From NCBI GenBank assembly GCA_019418545.1, contig DYBQ01000041.1:1-18978 (forward strand): a stretch of DNA of 18,978 nt, written 5' to 3'. A program made the position numbers and the translations under genes. Source of the DNA: Clostridiales bacterium (GTDB lineage Bacteria > Bacillota > Clostridia > Oscillospirales > Acutalibacteraceae). The first letter of the stretch is position 1. Every line of letters begins with the position of its first letter. The notes beneath the pieces were generated by a model. It worked only from the letters and a program-made list of their open reading frames with translations, was not told the origin of the DNA and did not search any database. Of this stretch, positions 12,642 to 18,978 are shown piece after piece.

Positions 12642-14672
12642 ATGGATAAATATACAGGAAAGCGGCTGGACGGCCGCTATGAGATTCACGAGCTGCTGGG
12701 TGTAGGCGGTATGGCAGTCGTTTATCGCGCCTATGATACGATTGACGACAGGACAGTGGCCATAAAAATCCTGAAGGATGAATTTTCCGGGAACAGCGAG
12801 TTCCTCCGCCGCTTCCGCAACGAGTCTAAGGCCATTGCCGTGTTGTCCCATCCCAATATCGTCAAGGTGTATGATGTGAGCTTTGGTGACAGGATGCAGT
12901 ATATCGTGATGGAATATGTGGATGGAATTACGCTGAAAGAATATTTGGACCAGCAAAAGGAAGTGCGCTGGAAGGAAGCCATCCATTTTACCGTGCAGAT
13001 TCTCCGTGCCCTGCAGCATGCCCACGAAAAGGGGATTGTCCACAGGGATATTAAGCCCCAGAACATTATGCTTTTGCAGGACGGTACCATTAAGGTCATG
13101 GACTTTGGCATTGCCCGCTTTGCCCGCAGCGAAACCCGTACTATGACGGATAAGGCAATTGGCTCGGTACATTATATTGCGCCGGAGCAGGCCAGAGGCG
13201 ATTTGACCGATGAAAAGGCCGACATTTATTCGGTCGGTGTGATGCTGTATGAGATGATTACTGGACAGCTTCCCTTTGAAGCGGACAACGCCGTTTCGGT
13301 AGCCATTATGCAGCTGCAGGCAAACCCGACCCTGCCCCGGGAAATTAACCCTGATATCCCTGAAGGGCTTCAGGATATTACCATGAAGGCCATGCAAAAG
13401 GTCCCTTCCCAGCGGTATCAGTCGGCTGCCGAAATGCTGCGGGATATTGAGCAGTTCCGCCGGGACCCCAGTGTCCGGTTTGAGTATAAGTATTTTGTAG
13501 ATGACACCCCAACCAAATATGTGGACGCCATCAACACAGTAAAGGGGACTACCGGTCCGATTTCTTATAACGATGATTATGAGTATGAAGAGGAACTGGT
13601 CAAGAAGCAAAATTCCAGCCGTGCCAAAATGGTGGTGGCCGGCATTGGCACGGCATTTTTGATTATGGCGGTAATTTTGGGCATTATTTTGGTGTTCAAC
13701 CGGTGCAGCGCCCAAAATGAGACAGAGGAAACCGTTATGGTCCCCAATTTTGTGGGAAAGGTGTATCAGGATGAGATTTTGAACAATCCTGAATATGAGG
13801 ATTTCACATTTACTACCCAAGACGGAAACGACCCCAATCAGGATGCCGGTGTGGTATTGAAACAAACCCCCAACCAGGGAATCAACGTGAAGAAAGGACA
13901 GGAAATTGTCCTGACGATTAACCAGACCGGGGAACCGGTGTCTGTGCCGGATGTGACAGGGTTTACACAGCAGCAGGCGGAAGATGCCCTGAACAGCCGG
14001 GAGCTGATTCCCAACGTTATCACAGTGGCTAATGATGAAACGGCAAAAGGATATGTAGTGGGCACAAACCCGGATAAAAACACAGAGGTAAAGCCCGGAA
14101 CAGAAATTACCGTATACGTTAGCAGCGGGCCAGAAGAAAGCATTGCCGTACCGCAGGTGATTGACAAGTCTTTGGAGGCGGCAAAGGCGGAAATTTTGGC
14201 AGCTGGTTTGACTGTTGGCGAAGTGAAAGCTCAGGATGACAGTTCAAAAGCAGAAAATGTGGTGATTGAAACCAATCCGCTGCCGGGCGTAAAAGTGGCC
14301 AGCGGCACTAAGGTGGATATTATCTATAGTTCTGGCAAGCAGTCCAAAAAGACAATCGATGTGATTGTCAACCTTCCCAAGGAGGTCAATGCCGATTTAC
14401 AAATCAAGGTCTATCTGGATGGTGTGCTGCAAAAAGAAGATACTGTAAATCCCAGTTATAACGATTTATATCCCCTCAGCTTTGAAGGGACCAGCGGCAC
14501 GCAGGAGCTTCGGGTCACCCTGAACGGGCAGGACTATATTGCCTTTAAGCTGGACTTCGATTCCGGCACGCCCACCGAGCTGTGGAGTTATGACTTTGTC
14601 CCGGATGAGAGCACGGAAAGTGAAGACGAGACAACTTCCTCAGAAGATAACGGCTTCAATTTCTGGGGCTGA
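12642..14672 (+). CDS. prkC: PASTA-domain membrane Ser/Thr protein kinase (PrkC/StkP type)
   Basis: 676 residues. Cytoplasmic kinase domain: glycine loop LGVGGMAVVY (19-28), catalytic lysine K42, HRDIKPQN (134-141), DFG (154-156) and APE (180-182), with Thr-rich activation loop SETRTMTD. A juxtamembrane linker follows, then one membrane helix (330-352). Outside there are three PASTA repeats starting near 367, 435 and 503. These repeats are known to sense muropeptides or peptidoglycan; the kinase then controls growth, cell wall metabolism and spore germination. After the PASTA repeats there is an extra beta-rich segment (about 573-655) and a Ser/Glu-rich tail ending NGFNFWG. TAGGAG before the ATG is a good ribosome site. 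It forms an operon with its phosphatase and with rsgA. Confidence 0.96.
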   Translation: MDKYTGKRLDGRYEIHELLGVGGMAVVYRAYDTIDDRTVAIKILKDEFSGNSEFLRRFRNESKAIAVLSHPNIVKVYDVSFGDRMQYIVMEYVDGITLKEYLDQQKEVRWKEAIHFTVQILRALQHAHEKGIVHRDIKPQNIMLLQDGTIKVMDFGIARFARSETRTMTDKAIGSVHYIAPEQARGDLTDEKADIYSVGVMLYEMITGQLPFEADNAVSVAIMQLQANPTLPREINPDIPEGLQDITMKAMQKVPSQRYQSAAEMLRDIEQFRRDPSVRFEYKYFVDDTPTKYVDAINTVKGTTGPISYNDDYEYEEELVKKQNSSRAKMVVAGIGTAFLIMAVILGIILVFNRCSAQNETEETVMVPNFVGKVYQDEILNNPEYEDFTFTTQDGNDPNQDAGVVLKQTPNQGINVKKGQEIVLTINQTGEPVSVPDVTGFTQQQAEDALNSRELIPNVITVANDETAKGYVVGTNPDKNTEVKPGTEITVYVSSGPEESIAVPQVIDKSLEAAKAEILAAGLTVGEVKAQDDSSKAENVVIETNPLPGVKVASGTKVDIIYSSGKQSKKTIDVIVNLPKEVNADLQIKVYLDGVLQKEDTVNPSYNDLYPLSFEGTSGTQELRVTLNGQDYIAFKLDFDSGTPTELWSYDFVPDESTESEDETTSSEDNGFNFWG

Positions 14673-14705
14673 CTTACAGTGCAGCATATAAAACCGGAGG
14701 AATCC

Positions 14706-15605
14706 ATGGAGCAACAAGGATTATTATTAAAGGGCATCGGCGGCTTCTACTATGTGGAAGCTGCCGATGGAAACATATATGAATGTAAGGCCAGAGGGAT
14801 TTTTCGAAAGAAAAAAATGGCGCCCTGTGCCGGCGACCGGGTTACCATTTCTTGTGAAGAGGACGGCACCGCCTCTATTGAGGCAATTGCACCGCGGCGC
14901 AATGAATTGATTCGCCCGCCGGTTGCCAACATAGACCAGCTTTTTATTGTGGTATCCGTCAAGGAGCCTTCCCCAAGCCCGCTGATTATTGACAAAACCA
15001 TTGCAGCAGCTGAAAACAAGGGAATCGAGCCAGTGCTGATTATCTCCAAAACAGACTTGGAGGATGCCGGCTGGCTGTGTGAAATTTATCAAAAGGCGGG
15101 GATTCCCTGCATTTGCATTTCTTCTGTTACGGGAGAGGGCGTTGAGCAGGTGCGCGCGCTGCTGAAAGGGAAGATTTCGGCGTTTACCGGCAATTCGGGC
15201 GTGGGAAAATCGAGCCTGCTCAATTGTGTAGATTCGCAGCTATCGCTGGAAACAGGCGAAATCAGTCAAAAGCTGGGACGCGGCCGCCACACGACCCGTC
15301 AGGTGGAGCTGCTGAAGCTGCAGGACGGCGGCTATGTGGCGGATACACCAGGATTTTCGTCCATTGATATTGAGCGGTATGAGCTGGTTCGAAAAGAGGA
15401 TTTACCCGGCTGTTTCCGGGAATTTGCACCCTATTTGGGAGAGTGCCAGTTTACTTCCTGCTCCCACACCTGTGAAAAGGGATGCGCGGTGCTGAAGGCC
15501 GTGCAGGAAGGAAAAATTGCCCCTTCCCGCCACGAAAGCTATGTGACCATGTATCAGGAGGTTAAGGACATAAAAGAATGGCAAATGAAAGACAAGTCTG
15601 TATGA
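14706..15605 (+). CDS. rsgA: Ribosome small subunit-dependent GTPase A
   Basis: 299 residues. RsgA (YloQ/CpgA) is a circularly permuted GTPase that checks late 30S subunit maturation. An OB-fold comes first, then the permuted G motifs: G4 SKTD (114-117), G1 GNSGVGKSS (162-170), the switch region GRGRHTTRQ and G3 DTPG (213-216). The C-terminal zinc site is C247, C252, H254 and C260. G4 reads SKTD rather than the usual NKxD. An in-frame GTG at 14679 exists, but GGAGG at 14696-14700 points to the ATG at 14706, and MEQQGLLLKGIGGFYYV is the family N-terminus. In B. subtilis the same protein is a substrate of PrkC, which fits its place after prkC. Confidence 0.95.
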   Translation: MEQQGLLLKGIGGFYYVEAADGNIYECKARGIFRKKKMAPCAGDRVTISCEEDGTASIEAIAPRRNELIRPPVANIDQLFIVVSVKEPSPSPLIIDKTIAAAENKGIEPVLIISKTDLEDAGWLCEIYQKAGIPCICISSVTGEGVEQVRALLKGKISAFTGNSGVGKSSLLNCVDSQLSLETGEISQKLGRGRHTTRQVELLKLQDGGYVADTPGFSSIDIERYELVRKEDLPGCFREFAPYLGECQFTSCSHTCEKGCAVLKAVQEGKIAPSRHESYVTMYQEVKDIKEWQMKDKSV

Positions 15606-16219
15606 TTATTGGCTCTGCACCGGTGGAAGGGGACAAAATCCCCGAGGATTTCCGGGCAGAGGACTGTTATGTGATTTGCGCCGACGGCGGGCTGGATACG
15701 GCCCGGCGGATGGGGATTCGGCCGGATTTGGTGGTCGGCGACTTTGATTCTGCCGAAACGGAGCCGCCGGAGGATGTGGAAACCATCCGTTTGCCGGTGG
15801 AGAAGGACGAAACGGACATGTTATATGGCGTGAAGGAAGGAATGCGCCGCGGCTACAGCAGTTTTGTCCTTTTGGGAGCTTTGGGCGGGGAGCGGTTTGA
15901 CCACTCCATTGCCAATTTGTGCGTGCTTTCCTATATTGCAGACCGGGGCTGCCGGGCTGTGATGGCAGACGGCAAAACGCGGGTTTTTGTTATTTCCAGC
16001 GGGCGCCTTGTGTTTACGGATTTAAAAGGTGCAACCCTTTCCGTATTCCCATTTGGTGGAAATTCCTGTACGGTTACGTATAAGGGACTGCAATATCCGC
16101 TGCTCCACTATCCTCTTCAGCTGAATGATGCTTTAGGGGTGAGCAACTGCATTGTCGATTCCAGGGCAGAAGTGATTCTCCATCAGGGGCGGGCACTGGT
16201 GATTGTGCAGGAGCAGTGA
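15578..16219 (+). CDS. thiN: Thiamine pyrophosphokinase
   Basis: 213 residues. It transfers pyrophosphate from ATP to thiamine to give thiamine diphosphate. Motifs: CADGGLD (34-40), PDLVVGDFDS (49-58), DETDM (77-81), GGERFDHSIANL (103-114) and, near the end, GVSN (187-190), all typical of the ThiN/TPK family. Two in-frame starts are possible. The ATG at 15578 has AAGGA at 15564-15568 and gives a 28-base overlap with rsgA. The ATG at 15602 gives an ATGA overlap but has a poor ribosome site. I chose 15578. In Bacillus rpe separates rsgA and thiN, and here it is absent. A strong terminator about 70 bases after the stop ends the cluster. Confidence 0.94.
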   Translation: MANERQVCMIIGSAPVEGDKIPEDFRAEDCYVICADGGLDTARRMGIRPDLVVGDFDSAETEPPEDVETIRLPVEKDETDMLYGVKEGMRRGYSSFVLLGALGGERFDHSIANLCVLSYIADRGCRAVMADGKTRVFVISSGRLVFTDLKGATLSVFPFGGNSCTVTYKGLQYPLLHYPLQLNDALGVSNCIVDSRAEVILHQGRALVIVQEQ

Positions 16220-16288
16220 GAAAGTTTTTATATGGGAAAATAGGTTTGCATCACAAAGGCCTTTTCCTGTATGCGTTTGATAAAATGC

Positions 16289-16332
16289 AAAAAGCCATAG
16301 CCTCACATGTTTTGTGGGCTATGGCTTTTTTT
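16289..16332. terminator. Bidirectional intrinsic terminator between thiN and the ABC exporter operon
   Basis: The arm AAAAAGCCATAGCC (16289-16302) pairs perfectly with GGCTATGGCTTTTT (16317-16330). An inner CACA/TGTG pairing closes the loop. A run of T follows on the plus strand, and the A run on the other side gives T on the minus strand. It can therefore stop transcripts from thiN and from the convergent permease gene, whose stop codon is about 50 bases away. Confidence 0.9.
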
Positions 16333-16380
16333 ATGTGCTTTTATGGATATGTCCCGCTAAAAGAAAGCTGCTGAAAATGG

Positions 16381-17136
16381 TTACTTAATATCCCGTTTGC
16401 GGAAGGACAGCAGCCCGCACAAAAGGAAAAGAATCATGAATCCAAAGCTGACCAGCAAGCACCGCCCTATCAAATCCTGTGTCAGAGGGTCATACAGGGC
16501 ATTCATGCAGCTGGAAATCAGATAAGAAGGCAGCTGGTTTTCGATGTGAAGCACTTCCCGCAAAAACAATTGGAGAAGGGAAGCACCCAGCAGAGAGAAC
16601 TGCATGATACAAAAGCTCAGAGCCATAGAGCCGCCGGACTGCCGCAGCAAAAAGGCTACTGCTGTGAAGAGGGTGGAAAAGGCAAACGTCAATAAAATTT
16701 GCAGGGCGGCAATGACAATAGCATCCGTCACAAAGGTTTCAGAAGCCGTTCCCACTCCCCAAAAGAACAGGGCGGGAAGAAAGGTAAACAGGAAATAGCC
16801 TGCGATATAGATGAGAGAGATGAACCATCCCACCAGGGTTTTAGAAAGGAAAATAGCACTGCGGCCAAAGCCATGGGAAGCAATATTTTTCATGGTGCCA
16901 TAGCCGAATTCCCCCGCTGCAAAAATCGAAACGGAAATACAGGCCAGCAAAGGCGTACTGGTGCTGAAACAACGGGGAAAATATTCCAAAGCGCCAATCC
17001 CCGAAGGCGCGCCGCCATTGGAAAATTGAATGAGCAGCACATTGGCAAGCGCCAGCCCGGCGTTGATGAGGAAGCACACCCAAAAGGACTTGAGACGGCG
17101 CAGTTTGTAAAAATCGGAAGAAAGAAGATTTTTCAT
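16381..17136 (-). CDS. ABC-2 type transporter permease (BcrB/lantibiotic-immunity-like)
   Basis: 251 residues with six predicted membrane helices, near residues 18-38, 58-78, 101-127, 138-164, 170-193 and 225-244. The start MKNLLSSDFYKLRRLKSFWV and the EFGYGTMKN segment (76-84) after the second helix are typical of ABC-2 permeases that pair with BcrA-type ATPases. It should form the membrane pore of an exporter with the ATPase encoded just upstream. The two genes are 18 bases apart, and AAGGTGG at 17147-17153 is the ribosome site. Substrates of this group include bacteriocins and cell-wall antibiotics, but many members have no known substrate, and the sequence alone does not tell. Confidence 0.85.
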   Translation of the reverse strand: MKNLLSSDFYKLRRLKSFWVCFLINAGLALANVLLIQFSNGGAPSGIGALEYFPRCFSTSTPLLACISVSIFAAGEFGYGTMKNIASHGFGRSAIFLSKTLVGWFISLIYIAGYFLFTFLPALFFWGVGTASETFVTDAIVIAALQILLTFAFSTLFTAVAFLLRQSGGSMALSFCIMQFSLLGASLLQLFLREVLHIENQLPSYLISSCMNALYDPLTQDLIGRCLLVSFGFMILFLLCGLLSFRKRDIK

Positions 17137-17154
17137 AAGATATGTACCACCTTT

Positions 17155-18087
17155 TCAGTTTTTTGCCTTCCCAAAAGCTACTTCGGCCCGGGAGGTCACC
17201 TGAATAAAATATTGCTCCAAATCACCCTGGCGGACGTGCAGGGAGCTGACCAGAAGCCCTGACTGTACCAGAGCCCGGTTGATTTCGCCCGGTGCTTCTG
17301 CGGCTTGAGGCAGCAGAAGGCCGCCGTCGGCAAGAGGACGGATATCCGACTGATGAAACCGGTCACGAAGGATTTTTATGGCTGCTTCCCGGTCATCAAC
17401 CTGGATTTCCAGCCCGGAGCGGCAGCGTTCTTCCAGCTCTTCCGCCGTGAACTGCTCCAGCATCATCCCCTGATGGATAATGCCATAGCGGGTAGCCAGC
17501 TTGGAAAGCTCCCCTAAAATGTGGCTGGAAATTAGCACCGTGATGTTTTCCTCCCGGTTCAGCCGGTGAATCAAATCACGCACTTCCACAATGCCTGCCG
17601 GGTCAAGGCCGTTGGTGGGCTCATCCAGGCAGAGAAACTCTGGTTTTCCCGCAAGGGCCAAAGCAATCGCCAATCGCTGCTTCATGCCCAGGGAGAAATT
17701 CCTGGCTTTTTTCTTTCCGGTATCAGCCAGCCCAACAATTTCCAAAATCCGGCCGATTTCCCGGTCGGGATTTTTTACTCCCAGCAGCCGGCACTGGGCC
17801 TCCATATTTTCCCGGGCAGTCATGTGGGGGAATACGGCAGGATATTCAATCACAGTCCCGATTTTGTGCCGCTGCTCTTCCAAACGGCTGCTGCCCATTA
17901 AACGGATAGAACCGCTGGTAGGCGCTGCAAGCCCCACAGCCATTCGAATCAGGGTGGTTTTGCCAGCCCCATTTTTTCCGATAAGGCCGTAAATATCTCC
18001 CCGATGTACTTCCATATCCACGTGGCTTACGGCAGTTTTTCCGCCAAATTGTTTGGTCAGGTCTTTGGTTTCCAACACAGATTCCAT
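17155..18087 (-). CDS. ABC transporter ATP-binding protein (BcrA/LanF-like)
   Basis: 310 residues. Walker A GKNGAGKTT (37-45), signature FSLGMKQRL (131-139, the SLGMKQ form of the BcrA group instead of LSGGQ), Walker B FLCLDEP (151-157), D-loop GLDPAG and H-loop SSHI (H189). The Q-loop position reads EYP, as in many BcrA-type proteins. A C-terminal region of about 90 residues follows the nucleotide-binding core. An upstream in-frame GTG (at 18096) falls inside the ribosome site AAGAGGTG (18094-18101), so the ATG at 18087 with a 6-base spacing is the start. It drives export with the permease encoded downstream and has its own promoter with an operator-like palindrome. Confidence 0.92.
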   Translation of the reverse strand: MESVLETKDLTKQFGGKTAVSHVDMEVHRGDIYGLIGKNGAGKTTLIRMAVGLAAPTSGSIRLMGSSRLEEQRHKIGTVIEYPAVFPHMTARENMEAQCRLLGVKNPDREIGRILEIVGLADTGKKKARNFSLGMKQRLAIALALAGKPEFLCLDEPTNGLDPAGIVEVRDLIHRLNREENITVLISSHILGELSKLATRYGIIHQGMMLEQFTAEELEERCRSGLEIQVDDREAAIKILRDRFHQSDIRPLADGGLLLPQAAEAPGEINRALVQSGLLVSSLHVRQGDLEQYFIQVTSRAEVAFGKAKN

Positions 18088-18116
18088 AATCAACACCTCT
18101 TGTATGATTGTGTTAG

Positions 18117-18136
18117 TGTATTAGATTCTTAATACA
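18117..18136. promoter_or_regulatory. Inverted-repeat operator at the ABC exporter promoter
   Basis: TGTATTA-GATTCT-TAATACA is a perfect 7-bp inverted repeat with a 6-base centre. It covers the transcription start predicted from the minus-strand promoter (near 18135), the right place for a repressor. The shape resembles operators of YtrA-type GntR regulators, which often control BcrAB-like ABC exporters. No such regulator gene is in the window. Confidence 0.6.
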
Positions 18137-18141
18137 AACAT

Positions 18142-18170
18142 ACAATACAACTTTTGCCATCTGTTGTCAA
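18142..18170 (-). promoter_or_regulatory. Minus-strand promoter of the ABC exporter operon
   Basis: Read on the minus strand, a consensus -35 TTGACA (18165-18170), a 17-base spacer and a -10 TATTGT (18142-18147) lie upstream of the ATPase gene. Transcription should start near 18135, about 48 bases before the ATG. The -10 box departs from consensus at two positions, while the -35 is perfect. Confidence 0.65.
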
Positions 18171-18347
18171 GAGGGGTTTTCATTTTTATTTTTTGTTTTT
18201 TTCAAAAAAGGGTGTTCCCAAAATGTATGGGGAACTGTTTTCTTGGAATAAGAAAGGAAAAATTCGGTAAAAATAAGGATAACAAAGCCAAGGCAAAAAG
18301 GGAAATGTAAATAATTTATGAAAAACGTGAAATTCCCAAAAAAGCCC
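18171..18347. other. AT-rich divergent intergenic region without a gene
   Basis: The gap between the ABC exporter start and groES (about 360 bases) contains no coding frame with a ribosome site. This part is AT-rich with long T and A runs (18182-18210). The only clear structure is GTTCCC/GGGAAC (18214-18235, 10-base loop). I see no RNA gene or riboswitch fold here. Confidence 0.5.
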
Positions 18348-18375
18348 TTGATTTTTCCTATAAAGGTGTTAAAAT
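18348..18375 (+). promoter_or_regulatory. Sigma-A-type promoter of groESL
   Basis: TTGATT (18348-18353), a 16-base spacer and TAAAAT (18370-18375) stand directly before the CIRCE element. The predicted start of transcription (about 18382) falls inside CIRCE, which is the usual layout of HrcA-repressed operons. Confidence 0.7.
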
Positions 18376-18379
18376 AGGT

Positions 18380-18406
18380 TTAGCACTCAAATGGAATGAG
18401 TGCTAA
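18380..18406. promoter_or_regulatory. CIRCE operator (HrcA binding site)
   Basis: TTAGCACTC - 9 bases - GAGTGCTAA, an exact match to the CIRCE consensus. HrcA binds this site and represses groESL until heat or protein-folding stress lowers active HrcA. It lies 43 bases upstream of the groES ATG. hrcA is not in the window. Confidence 0.97.
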
Positions 18407-18449
18407 ACACAAAAGCGTATTTTATAAATTCTCTAAGGAGGAATTTTCA

Positions 18450-18734
18450 ATGACTATTAAGCCTTTGGCAGACCGTGTCCTGATTAAAATGCAGGAAGCT
18501 GAAGAGACCACCAAGAGCGGCATCGTGCTGGCAAGCTCCGCACAGGAGAAGCCTCAGATTGCAGAGGTTATCGCAGTAGGCCCCGGCGGTATGGTAGACG
18601 GCAAAGAGGTTACCATGTTCCTGAAAGTTGGCGATAAGGTAATTACCAGCAAATATTCCGGCACCGAAGTAAAGGTGGACGGCCAGGAGTATACCATTGT
18701 CCGTCAGTCCGATGTATTGGCTGTTGTTGAATAA
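18450..18734 (+). CDS. groES: Co-chaperonin GroES
   Basis: 94 residues, the normal length. GroES caps the GroEL ring and closes the folding chamber. It starts TIKPLADRVLIKM, carries the mobile loop EETTKSGIVLASSAQEKP (about 18-35) that docks on GroEL, and ends YTIVRQSDVLAVVE. The frame is open further upstream, but the ATG at 18450 is set by AAGGAGGA (18435-18442) and by the family start. The frame before it overlaps the CIRCE element and must be untranslated. It is followed after 48 bases by groEL. Confidence 0.97.
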   Translation: MTIKPLADRVLIKMQEAEETTKSGIVLASSAQEKPQIAEVIAVGPGGMVDGKEVTMFLKVGDKVITSKYSGTEVKVDGQEYTIVRQSDVLAVVE

Positions 18735-18782
18735 ATAAATGAGCTTTCTTTTTAAAGCGTTTTGATTGGAGGATTTGCAATT

Positions 18783-18978
18783 ATGGCAAAGCAGATTATT
18801 TATGGCGAGGATGCCAGAAAAGCACTGAAAAGCGGTATTGACCAGCTGGCCAACACTGTAAAAATTACACTGGGACCCAAGGGCCGCAACGTGGTTCTCG
18901 ATAAGAAGTTCGGCGCTCCCCTCATCACCAACGACGGCGTGACCATCGCCAAGGAAGTGGAGCTGGACGATCCCTTTG
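18783..18978 (+). CDS. groEL: Chaperonin GroEL, N-terminal part, 3' end outside window
   Basis: The first 65 residues of the 60-kDa chaperonin. MAKQIIYGEDARKALKSGID, then TLGPKGRNVVLDKKFG and NDGVTIAKE are the strongly conserved N-terminal ATP-binding elements. GGAGG at 18768-18772 lies 10 bases before the ATG. The gene is in the CIRCE-controlled operon with groES and runs past the window edge, so nothing can be said about its C-terminus. Confidence 0.97.
   Translation, partial: MAKQIIYGEDARKALKSGIDQLANTVKITLGPKGRNVVLDKKFGAPLITNDGVTIAKEVELDDPF

Noticed and set aside
12591..13865. A 424-codon minus-strand open frame opposite the kinase gene
   Set aside because: The sense strand encodes a complete kinase with membrane helix and PASTA repeats. 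The antisense product has no recognisable pattern.
16220..16288. A spoVM gene after thiN, as in Bacillus
   Set aside because: No small open frame with the SpoVM pattern is present before the terminator.
16699..17262. A 187-codon plus-strand open frame across the permease/ATPase junction
   Set aside because: It runs antisense to two well-supported ABC genes, is highly polar and low in hydrophobic pattern, and has no ribosome site.
18171..18347. A small RNA or terminator in the AT-rich gap before groES
   Set aside because: The GTTCCC/GGGAAC hairpin is short with a 10-base loop, and the nearby T/A runs are not placed well for termination of any known transcript.
18396..18449. N-terminal extension of GroES by 18 residues
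   Set aside because: The upstream ATG lies inside the CIRCE element and the extension matches no GroES. The ATG at 18450 has a perfect ribosome site.
1..18978. CRISPR array, prophage, insertion sequence, tRNA or rRNA
   Set aside because: I saw no regularly spaced repeats, no transposase or phage protein and no cloverleaf-like or rRNA-like sequence. The window is nearly all conserved single-copy genes.

Overview
The window looks like a stretch of core chromosome from an anaerobic Clostridia-class Firmicute, most likely of the Oscillospiraceae/Ruminococcaceae group. The reasons are the conserved Firmicute block from yicC to thiN, including remA and a PASTA-domain Ser/Thr kinase; a CIRCE-controlled groESL operon; a moderate base composition with CGG-rich arginine usage; and a biotin-dependent decarboxylase/transcarboxylase operon typical of fermentative anaerobes. 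The organism assignment is an inference from gene content and protein flavour, not from a database search.

Left part (1-2440): the end of a three-gene operon. It encodes the C-terminal part of a carboxyltransferase of the MmdA/12S type, a free-standing biotin carrier with an Ala/Pro linker, and a 466-residue 5S/OadA-type carboxyltransferase that lacks its own biotin domain. The split layout matches the parts of a soluble transcarboxylase, or the soluble parts of a Na+-pumping decarboxylase. The 12S-like subunit is unusual because the segments that normally form its acyl-CoA/oxyanion active site are shortened or substituted. A long hairpin follows the operon.

Middle part (2490-16332): a long co-directional housekeeping cluster, yicC-remA-gmk-rpoZ / priA-def-fmt / yugP-rsmB-rlmN-prpC-prkC-rsgA-thiN. 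It starts at a good sigma-A-type promoter (2490-2518). Many genes overlap by 1-28 bases (remA/gmk, gmk/rpoZ, yugP/rsmB, rlmN/prpC, rsgA/thiN), which suggests translational coupling. The products serve nucleotide supply (Gmk), RNA polymerase (RpoZ), replication restart (PriA), N-formyl-methionine addition and removal (Fmt, Def), rRNA modification and ribosome maturation (RsmB, RlmN, RsgA), envelope-linked Ser/Thr phospho-signalling (PrkC/PrpC) and thiamine diphosphate synthesis (ThiN). Compared with the Bacillus order, coaBC (between rpoZ and priA) and rpe (between rsgA and thiN) are missing. An intrinsic terminator sits where coaBC would be. A REP-like palindrome and a terminator-like hairpin separate fmt from yugP.

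Right part (16289-18978): a bidirectional terminator divides thiN from a convergent two-gene ABC-2 exporter operon (ATPase then permease, minus strand) of the BcrA/lantibiotic-immunity type. Its promoter carries a perfect inverted repeat over the predicted start of transcription, so it is probably repressor controlled. The divergent groES-groEL operon has a clear promoter and a perfect CIRCE operator and runs off the end of the window.

Most of the window is ordinary conserved chromosome. The items most worth a second look are the altered active site of the 12S-like carboxyltransferase, the ABC exporter operator with no adjacent regulator, and the terminator/attenuator-like structure between rpoZ and priA.
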